Of a DNA stretch of 58,172 nucleotides, positions 51,876 to 58,172 are shown piece after piece (the first letter of the stretch is position 1; each line of letters begins with the position of its first letter). The notes under the pieces are model-generated. The model was not told where the DNA came from. It saw only the letters and a list, made by a program, of their open reading frames with translations, and ran no database searches. Origin of the DNA: an uncultured Pseudomonadota bacterium. GTDB taxonomy: Bacteria > Myxococcota_A > UBA9160 > PR03. A program made the translations under genes and the position numbers. The stretch is taken from positions 1-58,172 of the forward strand of contig CAADGG010000014.1 of the NCBI GenBank assembly GCA_900696485.1, written 5' to 3'.

Positions 51876-53297
51876 TCACGCGGCGACCGCGTCGGCCGCC
51901 TCGCAGAGCTCACGGAACGAGGCGTCGATCGCCCCGACGAAGTCGTGCAGGTCCGGGAACTGGTCCCAGTCGGCGTTGAAGCCCCAGTAGAGGCCGCCGG
52001 CATAGCTGAACAGCGCGATTCCGAGGCCCTGGCTCTCGAACAGCGGCACCATCGGATAACTCTCGAGCATCCGCGCGCCGAGCAGGTACAGCGGGATCTG
52101 CGGGCCTGGCACATTGGTCACGACCAGGTTCGAGACCCGGTTGGCGAACGCCAGCCGGGCCGCCAGCGTGGCCAGCGTCGGAGCCGTCCACTCCGAGACG
52201 GAACTCAGCACCTCGGCGCCGAGCGCCTGCTTCGATCGCTTCAGATCCGCGGTGATCGTGCGCACAGCGCCGAGCCGGCGCGTCGGGTCGCGCTCGGCGA
52301 TCGGCAGGCGCGCGATGATCGAGGAGACGCGGTTGCCGAGCGCCCCACGCTCCGCGGCGCTGCGCACCGACACGGGGCAGAAGGCGCGGAAATCGAGCTC
52401 ACGCTGGCGGCGCAGCGGGATCCCACGCTGTTCGAGGAAGCGCGAGACGGCCCCTGCCACCGTCGCCAGGACCACGTCGTTGACGGTTCCTCCGAGCCGG
52501 TCTTTCACGCGTTTCACCTCGGCGATGTCGAAGCCGAGCCAGTCGAAGCGGCGGTGGGGTCCGATCGGCCGGTTGAGCGGCGTGTCGGCCGCTGGCGACA
52601 GCGCCGAGGACAACGCCTGGCCGACCCCGCTGAGGGCATCCCGGAACTGGTCCAGCGCCTGCTCCGGTTTCTGCAGCGCCGAGAGCGCCGCGCGGGCGAG
52701 GACGAAGGGCGTCTCGACCCGGCGCCAGACCGCATCGCGCGCCAGATCGAAGCCACTCGGCGCCGGGTTCGGATACCAGGCCGGGCCGGGCTCGAACTCC
52801 TTCTCGGGCGTGACGCCGAGCAGCACGGCCAGCAGATCCACGCCCGAGATCCCGTCGACCATGCAGTGGTGCGTCTTGCAGACCAGCGCGAAGCGATCGT
52901 GCTCGAGTCCCTCGACGACCCACATCTCCCACAGCGGGCGGCGGCGATCGAGCTGCTGCGACAGGATCCGGGCGCACAGGCGCTTGAGTTGCCGATCGTC
53001 CCCGGGTGCCGGCAGCGCGGCGTGGCGCACGTGGTAACGGATGTTGAAGCGATCGTCGTCCACCCAGACGGGATGCGCTTCGATCGGAATCCAGGCGAGC
53101 CGCTGCCGATAGCGCGGGATCCGGTGCAGCCGCGCTTCCACGTAGTCGCAGATGGCATCGATGTCGACACCGCCCTGCGGTGTCGACATCGAGCCGCGTT
53201 CGAACAGGAAGGCGCCCGCCACATGCATGTGGATCGACGGCCCCTCCAGATCGAGGAAGCTGCGGTCCTGGGCCGAGAGCCGGTCGTAGATCGCCAT
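51876..53297 (-). CDS. Wax ester synthase/diacylglycerol acyltransferase (WS/DGAT)
   Basis: A 473-residue bifunctional acyltransferase that makes triacylglycerol or wax ester from acyl-CoA. The active site HHxxxDG is in CKTHHCMVDGISG (near 141). MAIYDRLSAQDRSFLDLEG is the typical N-terminus, and GTVNDVVLATVAGA, LGNRVSSIIARLP and NLVVTNVPGPQIPLYLLGA are family blocks. ATG 53297 has GGAGG upstream. It shows that the organism can store neutral lipid. It lies just upstream of the glycogen operon on the same strand, 191 nt away, and could share control. It probably acts at the inner face of the membrane. Confidence 0.93.
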   Translation of the reverse strand: MAIYDRLSAQDRSFLDLEGPSIHMHVAGAFLFERGSMSTPQGGVDIDAICDYVEARLHRIPRYRQRLAWIPIEAHPVWVDDDRFNIRYHVRHAALPAPGDDRQLKRLCARILSQQLDRRRPLWEMWVVEGLEHDRFALVCKTHHCMVDGISGVDLLAVLLGVTPEKEFEPGPAWYPNPAPSGFDLARDAVWRRVETPFVLARAALSALQKPEQALDQFRDALSGVGQALSSALSPAADTPLNRPIGPHRRFDWLGFDIAEVKRVKDRLGGTVNDVVLATVAGAVSRFLEQRGIPLRRQRELDFRAFCPVSVRSAAERGALGNRVSSIIARLPIAERDPTRRLGAVRTITADLKRSKQALGAEVLSSVSEWTAPTLATLAARLAFANRVSNLVVTNVPGPQIPLYLLGARMLESYPMVPLFESQGLGIALFSYAGGLYWGFNADWDQFPDLHDFVGAIDASFRELCEAADAVAA

Positions 53298-53418
53298 GAG
53301 CGCCCTCCGCGCGTCTCCCCTCCCCGGCGCGCCGGTCGAGGATGCCCGAAGGAGCACGGGGATGCGAATCCGCGCCGGCGTTCTCCGCACGGAGCGCCGC
53401 GGCATCGGACGCGGCCCG

Positions 53419-56304
53419 TCAGACGACCGGCGCCTCGTCTCCGAACGCCTGCGCGATCAGCTCCCCCTGGCGCTTGCGATGCACACGCATCGAACCGCCC
53501 GCGGGCGCCGCGTAGGCCGGGCGCCCCGCGTACCGGAGGGCGACGCCCGCGACCGGGGACTCGTCGATCTGCTCGCGCACGAACGACCAACCGCCCATGT
53601 TGCGAGGCTCCTCCTGCACCCAGACGGCGTGCTCGAGCCCGGCATACGGCGCCAGCGCCGTGGCCAGCTCTTCCCCCGGCCACGGATAGAGTTGTTCGAC
53701 GCGGAGGATCGCGACGTCGTCGGCCTGTCGCTTCTCGCGCTCCTCGAGCAGCTCGTAGTAGACCTTTCCGGAGCACAACAGCGCGCGGCGGATCCGCGCG
53801 GCCCGCCGTTCCGCCTGTGCGTCGCCGAGCACCGGCTGGAACCGCCCGTTCGCGAGATCCTCCGGCTTCGACACCGCACGCGGCGAGCGCAACAGGCTCT
53901 TCGGCGTGAACACGATCAAGGGCGCGCGGAAGTTCCGGCGCATCTGGCGGCGCAGCACGTGGAAGTACTGCGCCGGCGTCGTGCAGTTCACCACCTGCAT
54001 GTTGTCCTCGGCGCACAACTGCAGATAGCGCTCGATGCGAGCGCTCGAATGCTCCGGCCCCTGCCCCTCGTAGCCGTGCGGCAGCAACATCACGAGGCCG
54101 CTGATGCGTCCCCACTTGACGGCGGCCGATGCCACGAACTGATCGATGATCACCTGCGCGCCATTCGAGAAGTCGCCGAACTGCGCCTCCCACAGCACCA
54201 GCGTCATCGGATCGGTCAGCGTGTAGCCATACTCGAAGCCGAGCACAGCCGCCTCGGACAGCGGGCTATCATACACCTCGAAGCGTCCCTGGGAGTTGCT
54301 CAGGTGCGCGAGCGGCGCGTACTCCGTGGCGCTGCCCTGGTCCACCAGCACCGCGTGACGATGGCTGAAGGTGCCGCGCGACGAGTCCTGCCCGGAGAGT
54401 CGGACGCCGAAGCCTTCGAGCAGCAGCGAGCCGAAGGCGAGCGCCTCGGCGAACGCCCAGTCGATGTCGGCGCCTTCGGCGATCGCCTTGCGCCGCTTCT
54501 CGAGGAATGCCTCGAGCTTGCGATGCACCTCGAAGCCCGACGGGAGCTCCGCGAGCCGTTCGCCGAGCTGCTGCAAGCGCTCGATCGAGACCGCCGTCTC
54601 GCACGGCTCGATCGGCGTCGTGCGCGAGAAGCCGGTCCACGGCCCGCCGGGCTCGTAGGGCTCGTCCGGGCCGGGCGGGCGGGTCTTGATCGTCTCGAGC
54701 GCGTGTTGGAGCTGCTCGTTCTCCCGCGCCTCCATGCGCTCGGCGTCCTCGCGCGTGATCACCTGCGCCTCGATCAGCGACGCCTGGTAGTGATGTCGGA
54801 CCGACGTCGTGTCGCGGATCTTCTCGTAGAGCAACGGCTGCGTGAAGCTCGGCTCGTCGCCCTCGTTGTGCCCGTGCCGGCGATAGCAGACCAGCTCGAT
54901 CACGACGTCCTCGGAAAAGCGCTGGCGATACTCGAAGGCCAGCAACACCACGTGCACGACCGCCTCCGGATCGTCGCCGTTCACGTGGAAGATCGGGGCC
55001 TGCAACATCTTCGCAACGTCGGTGCAGTACAGCGTGGAGCGGGTCTCGGCCGGCGATGCGGTGAAGCCGATCTGGTTGTTCACCACGACGTGGATCGTGC
55101 CGCCGGTGGAATAGCCCTTGAGGCGCGAGAGGTTCAGCGTCTCCGCCACGATGCCCTGGCCGGCGAAGGCGGCGTCTCCGTGGATCAGCAGCGGCACGAC
55201 GGTGCGGCCGCGGCGATCCCCGGATCCCATCTGCTTGGCGCGCGCCCGGCCCTCGACGACGGGATTGACGGCCTCGAGATGCGAGGGATTGCCAGTGAGC
55301 GACAGGTGGACGCGCTGGCCCGAACGGGTCTTTCGGTCGATCGAGTAGCCCTTGTGGTACTTGACGTCGCCGGAGCCGAACGGCGCCGCGACGTTCTCGA
55401 TGTCCTCGAACTCGCCGAAGATCGACTCGAGCGACTTGCACAGCACGTTCGACAGCACGTTCAGCCGGCCGCGGTGCGCCATGCCGATCACGAACTCGCG
55501 CACGCCGTGCCCCGGCGCTTCCTCGACCAACGTGTCGAGCAGCGGGATCAGCGACTCGGCGCCCTCCAGCGAGAAGCGTTTCTGGCCCAGGAACTTGGTG
55601 TGCAGGAAACGCTCGAAGAGTTCCGATTCGGCGAGCCGCTCGAGGATCCGCAGCCGATCCTGCTTCGCGAAGAGGCTGCGGTTGCGCGTCTCCTCGATGC
55701 GCCGCTGCACCCACAGCTTGCGGCCGGGATCCTGGATGTGCGTGAACTCGACGCCGACCTTGCCGCAGTAGGTCTCGCGCAGCAGCGCCAGGATGTCGCG
55801 CAGCGGCTGCACCGGCCCGCCCGGGAGATCGCCGGCCAGGAAGGACTGGTCGAGATCGTCGTGACCCAGCCCGTAGTGGCCGGGATCGAGCTCCGGGAAG
55901 TACGAGTCCGCGTGCCCGCCGAGCGGATCGGTCTGCGCGATGCGGTGCCCGCGCGCGCGGTACGCGTGGACCAGCCGCAGCACGCGCGCGTGTTTCTCGG
56001 CGGTGCGGCGGTCGAGACGCCCATTGGGGCCGGGCGCCGGCTCCCCGTCGAACAAAGCGGACCAGGCCGGATCGACGGATCCGGGATCCGTCTCGTAGCG
56101 CTGATAGATCTCCTCGACGGCCGCGGCGTTCACCCCGAACGCGGAGAGCGGGTTCGCGTCGCGAGACTCAAAGCGGATCGAACGCGCGTCCGGCAGATGT
56201 CCCTCTGGCCGGTCGGAGGGCGCGTTCCCGGCGAGAGACGGGGCCGGCTCCGGGGAGGTCGCGGAGCGCTCGTTGCGGCGACCAGAGGCGGGCTGCGGAT
56301 CCAT
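53419..56304 (-). CDS. sucA: 2-oxoglutarate dehydrogenase E1 component
   Basis: A 961-residue thiamine-diphosphate enzyme decarboxylating 2-oxoglutarate in the TCA cycle. SAFGVNAAAVEEIYQRYETD opens the family N-domain; EFVIGMAHRGRLNVL, HGDAAFAGQGIVAETLNLS and VVNNQIGFTASPAETR bind cofactor, and MLLPHGYEGQGPEHSSARIE is the C-terminal signature. The length fits E1o. ATG 56304 is preferred; further upstream the frame translates non-conserved DNA including 13-nt tandem repeats (56323-56348). The partner genes sucB and lpd are not next to it, at least within this window. Confidence 0.94.
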   Translation of the reverse strand: MDPQPASGRRNERSATSPEPAPSLAGNAPSDRPEGHLPDARSIRFESRDANPLSAFGVNAAAVEEIYQRYETDPGSVDPAWSALFDGEPAPGPNGRLDRRTAEKHARVLRLVHAYRARGHRIAQTDPLGGHADSYFPELDPGHYGLGHDDLDQSFLAGDLPGGPVQPLRDILALLRETYCGKVGVEFTHIQDPGRKLWVQRRIEETRNRSLFAKQDRLRILERLAESELFERFLHTKFLGQKRFSLEGAESLIPLLDTLVEEAPGHGVREFVIGMAHRGRLNVLSNVLCKSLESIFGEFEDIENVAAPFGSGDVKYHKGYSIDRKTRSGQRVHLSLTGNPSHLEAVNPVVEGRARAKQMGSGDRRGRTVVPLLIHGDAAFAGQGIVAETLNLSRLKGYSTGGTIHVVVNNQIGFTASPAETRSTLYCTDVAKMLQAPIFHVNGDDPEAVVHVVLLAFEYRQRFSEDVVIELVCYRRHGHNEGDEPSFTQPLLYEKIRDTTSVRHHYQASLIEAQVITREDAERMEARENEQLQHALETIKTRPPGPDEPYEPGGPWTGFSRTTPIEPCETAVSIERLQQLGERLAELPSGFEVHRKLEAFLEKRRKAIAEGADIDWAFAEALAFGSLLLEGFGVRLSGQDSSRGTFSHRHAVLVDQGSATEYAPLAHLSNSQGRFEVYDSPLSEAAVLGFEYGYTLTDPMTLVLWEAQFGDFSNGAQVIIDQFVASAAVKWGRISGLVMLLPHGYEGQGPEHSSARIERYLQLCAEDNMQVVNCTTPAQYFHVLRRQMRRNFRAPLIVFTPKSLLRSPRAVSKPEDLANGRFQPVLGDAQAERRAARIRRALLCSGKVYYELLEEREKRQADDVAILRVEQLYPWPGEELATALAPYAGLEHAVWVQEEPRNMGGWSFVREQIDESPVAGVALRYAGRPAYAAPAGGSMRVHRKRQGELIAQAFGDEAPVV

Positions 56305-56322
56305 CCTCGAAGAGCCTTTCTG

Positions 56323-56348
56323 ATCGATCGAGAGAATCGATCGAGAGC
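56323..56348. repeat. Two 13-nt tandem repeats upstream of sucA
   Basis: ATCGATCGAGAGA is followed at once by ATCGATCGAGAGC, 18 nt before the sucA start. Unusually AT-containing for this genome. Confidence 0.65.
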
Positions 56349-56568
56349 CATCGACCGCCGGCTGACGAGTCCACGCGACGGAAGCCGATCGGACCGGCGA
56401 GCGTCCGCGCGCGCTCGCGCCACGCAGTGCCGCCGCAGGGCGCCTCGCGGCGGCGTTCTCCGCCACTGAGACGCTGGAATCGACGACAAGGTTACTGGAG
56501 TGTCATCGGCACTTCCACGTGGCGCCTGAGTCCTTTGGCGAGCGCGTCCGGAGCCGGCGCCCGCCGGG

Positions 56569-56895
56569 CTACGAGCCGGGCGCCAGCGCGGCGAGCACGA
56601 CGAGCCGCTCCGTGCCGCCGTTCCGGATGCCGTGGGGGACCCCGGACGGCGCGACGAGCAGCGTGCCTGGCTGCATCGGCACCGCGCGGCCCTCGAGCAG
56701 GAACTCGCCGGAACCCGACAACACCACGTACAGCTTGTCGATCCCCTGGTGGGCATGGAGCGCATGCTCCTGACCGGGCTCGAAAGCGTTCAGGCCGACG
56801 AGCAGGCGTTCGGACTCGAACAGCGTGCTCTTGCCCATCTTGTCGGGCCGGAACACGGCATGCTGCTCGGGCCGGATCACGCTCGGGTGGTCCAT
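56569..56895 (-). CDS. Cupin domain protein
   Basis: A 108-residue single-domain cupin. Motif 1 is EHALHAHQGIDKLYVVLSGS, with the HxH metal pair but no Glu at the usual third position (IDK instead). Motif 2 is APSGVPHGIRN with the fourth ligand His. Enzyme or sensor roles both occur in this family; it may bind a metal and a small ligand. ATG 56895 has AAAGGAG 10 nt upstream. It is divergent from the rhodanese gene with 56 nt between starts, so the two may be co-regulated, perhaps in sulfur or redox metabolism. Confidence 0.85.
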   Translation of the reverse strand: MDHPSVIRPEQHAVFRPDKMGKSTLFESERLLVGLNAFEPGQEHALHAHQGIDKLYVVLSGSGEFLLEGRAVPMQPGTLLVAPSGVPHGIRNGGTERLVVLAALAPGS

Positions 56896-56939
56896 GACGG
56901 GGTGCTCCTTTCGCGACCGCGGCGCTCGCGGCCAGCGGC

Positions 56940-56945
56940 TACCAT
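56940..56945 (+). promoter_or_regulatory. Possible -10 element, leaderless spacing
   Basis: GGCTACCAT contains TACCAT ending 6 nt before ATG 56952. No ribosome-binding site precedes that ATG. Confidence 0.35.
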
Positions 56946-56951
56946 GGCTCG

Positions 56952-57341
56952 ATGGCCAAAGCTCTAGCGGATCTCGTCCGGGAGGCGCTGGCGGAGATCG
57001 AGGAGATCTCACCGGAAGCGGCGCACGCGCTGCTCGGGAGACCGGGGCGGGACGGCTGGGAGTTCCTCGACGTGCGGGAGCCGGACGAGTTCGCGGCGGG
57101 CCATCTCCCCGGCGCACGCCACTTCCCGCGCGGCTTCCTCGAGGTCCGCGCGGACCTCGAGCACCCGAAACGCGATCCGTGGCTCGCCGACCGTTCGCGC
57201 AAACTCGTCCTGTACTGCGGCGGCGGCCACCGCAGTGCGCTGGCGGCGCGTGCCCTGCGGGAAATGGGCTTCACGCACGTGCGCTCGCTGGCCGAAGGCT
57301 GGACCGGCTGGACGCAGCGTGGCTTCCCGACCGAGACGTAG
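56952..57341 (+). CDS. Rhodanese-like sulfurtransferase
   Basis: A 129-residue single-domain rhodanese. FLDVREPDEFAAGHLPGA near residue 38 and the active-site loop LVLYCGGGHRSALAA with catalytic Cys near 88 are intact; GFTHVRSLAEGWTGW is the typical end. It should carry persulfide sulfur between partners in the cytoplasm. The loop sequence CGGGHRS is the six-residue type seen in GlpE-like enzymes. It is divergent from the cupin gene; its start probably belongs to the leaderless class. Confidence 0.9.
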   Translation: MAKALADLVREALAEIEEISPEAAHALLGRPGRDGWEFLDVREPDEFAAGHLPGARHFPRGFLEVRADLEHPKRDPWLADRSRKLVLYCGGGHRSALAARALREMGFTHVRSLAEGWTGWTQRGFPTET

Positions 57342-57725
57342 AGCCGGGCCGCAGTCCCCACGCCGACGTCGCCGGCCCGCGAGGTCCGGCAGGCCGAGAG
57401 CGACGAACGCCCTGGTCGAAGGCTCCGGCACCAGCCCCAGGGTACCGCGGTCGGGGGATCGACCTGCGGGTCGCTTCCGCGCTGCGCGATCGGGACCCAC
57501 TCGGCCGGCAGCGAGATCTGCTCGGCCCGCCCGCCGGCTGTTGAGGGAACGAGGAATTCGGCCAGACTCCCTGGCGTCGAAGCTAGACGCAGATCTCATG
57601 ACGCGACGACGGTCGCTCCAGGTTCACTGCCAAAGGCATGACACCCTGCACGGAAGTCGCAGTGGGCGAACTTCCCGACTCGAGAAAAGAGCGCGAGACA
57701 AGGGAGCGAGGAAAGGGAGGCATCG
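57342..57725. other. Intergenic stretch holding the PEP-CTERM relic
   Basis: 384 nt between the rhodanese and the last TetR-like gene. Apart from the relic at 57357-57445 (minus) it has no coding frame with typical codon use. The last 130 nt are less GC-rich and should contain the promoter of the TetR-like gene, but no clear -35/-10 pair was seen. Confidence 0.5.
57357..57445 (-). pseudogene. Relic of a PEP-CTERM sorting signal
   Basis: On the minus strand one frame reads LGLVPEPSTRAFVALGL, then PDLAGRRRRR: a VPEPST box, a short hydrophobic stretch and a run of five Arg, the layout of a PEP-CTERM signal recognised by exosortase. The hydrophobic stretch is broken by Pro-Asp, no stop follows the Arg run, and upstream the coding-looking sequence (LAEFLVPSTAGG) is in another frame. 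It is best read as the decayed 3' end of a secreted-protein gene. No exosortase gene is in the window. Confidence 0.5.
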
Positions 57726-58067
57726 ATGGTAGGCCCGACGAGCCAGACCGACGATCTCGTCTTGGAGACGGCCCGGCAGCTCTTCCTCGAGCAAGGATTC
57801 GCCGCGACGACCTTGCTGCAGGTCGCTCACCGAGCCGGCCTCGCCGAGAGCGAACTGCGGCGGCAGTACGGCAGCAAGAAGGATCTCCTCTTCGCGGCGG
57901 TCCGGCAGGTGATCCTGGACATGCTCTCTGAACTGAAGCGAGGAATCGACGAGGTCGCGGACGACGAAGTGATCGACGTCGTCGCAGCGCATCTCAGCAC
58001 GAACCCATACTTGCAGGTTGCCCGTCTTCTACACCGCGATCCGGAGGACCGTCTTCGGAACGGATAG
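57726..58067 (+). CDS. Short TetR-like regulator
   Basis: 113 residues. The N-terminal HTH is clear: LVLETARQLFLEQGFAATTL, then LQVAHRAGLAESELRRQYGS and KKDLLFAAVRQVILDM. The family normally has about 190-200 residues, but this frame ends after only one or two helices of the ligand domain. No continuation is seen in other frames over the remaining 105 nt. It may be a truncated regulator that still binds DNA. ATG 57726 has GGGAGG 5 nt upstream, a strong site, so it is probably translated. Base composition is a little less GC-rich than that of its neighbours. Confidence 0.75.
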   Translation: MVGPTSQTDDLVLETARQLFLEQGFAATTLLQVAHRAGLAESELRRQYGSKKDLLFAAVRQVILDMLSELKRGIDEVADDEVIDVVAAHLSTNPYLQVARLLHRDPEDRLRNG

Positions 58068-58172
58068 CCGACCATCCGGGGCCGACGAACCGTCCGCGCC
58101 GCGTGGGTCTCCGCTGCGTGCCCGCGGCATCCGCGAGCCGCGACGATCACGACCGCGTCCTGCGCGTAGGGA

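Noticed and set aside
57009..57599. A 196-codon minus-strand gene containing the VPEPST motif
   Set aside because: Most of it is antisense to the rhodanese gene or out of frame; only the short relic is supported.

Overview
The window is chromosomal DNA of very high GC (roughly 70 % by eye). It is densely coded on both strands, with many 4-bp ATGA/GTGA overlaps and frequent GTG and TTG starts. Several products have lipobox-type signal peptides (12238, 35967, 41997), and there is a PlsB acyltransferase, a SucA-type 2-oxoglutarate dehydrogenase, an orphan sensor kinase and a relic of a PEP-CTERM sorting signal. Together these point to a Gram-negative bacterium, most likely a heterotroph of the deltaproteobacterial radiation (Myxococcota, Binatota or similar). 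That placement is inference: there is no rRNA, tRNA or core phylogenetic marker here, and no prophage, CRISPR array or autonomous insertion sequence was seen.

Layout. 1-5.3 kb: a crotonase, a 4Fe-4S protein whose reading frame runs through a REP-like palindrome, a DUF2231 membrane protein, a membrane LuxR-type regulator overlapping hemN, and a TetR regulator. 5.6-9.6 kb (minus): two hemerythrin-like proteins, a SpoU methyltransferase, a DUF4870 membrane protein, a second REP palindrome and leuA. 10-20.7 kb: a PilZ protein, an aminoglycoside-phosphotransferase-fold protein, a large lipoprotein with a hydrolase-like elbow, a sensor kinase, an EamA transporter, two coupled alpha/beta-hydrolases and two unknowns. 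20.9-31.8 kb: acyl-CoA dehydrogenase, phospholipase-D-like protein, VOC protein, coupled peroxiredoxin and thioredoxin-like genes, a P-loop kinase, a propionyl/acetyl-CoA synthetase, a ZapG/YhcB-like protein and a membrane hydrolase. 31.9-40.7 kb (plus): plsB, a three-gene NitT/TauT-type ABC cassette, an M1 aminopeptidase and a VAT-1-like oxidoreductase. 40.8-56.3 kb (minus): a DsbA-like lipoprotein, a full glycogen set transcribed glgC-glgA-glgX-malQ-glgP, a wax ester synthase/diacylglycerol acyltransferase and sucA. The end holds a cupin, a rhodanese, the PEP-CTERM relic and a short TetR-like protein.

Metabolic picture: acyl-CoA handling (crotonase, acyl-CoA dehydrogenase, acyl-CoA synthetase), glycerolipid and storage-lipid synthesis (PlsB, WS/DGAT) and glycogen turnover lie close together, which suggests a cell that switches between carbon storage and use.

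Non-coding layer, the most unusual part: (i) a 194-bp structured element in two copies placed directly after stop codons, with a compensatory base-pair change between copies; (ii) REP-like palindromes ending in GTCAAG, two full and one half, all at gene ends and altering the C-termini of two proteins; (iii) tandem arrays of 13-16 nt units just upstream of at least six start codons; (iv) recurring TAnnnT hexamers at two preferred distances from start codons, one of which would give leaderless mRNAs.
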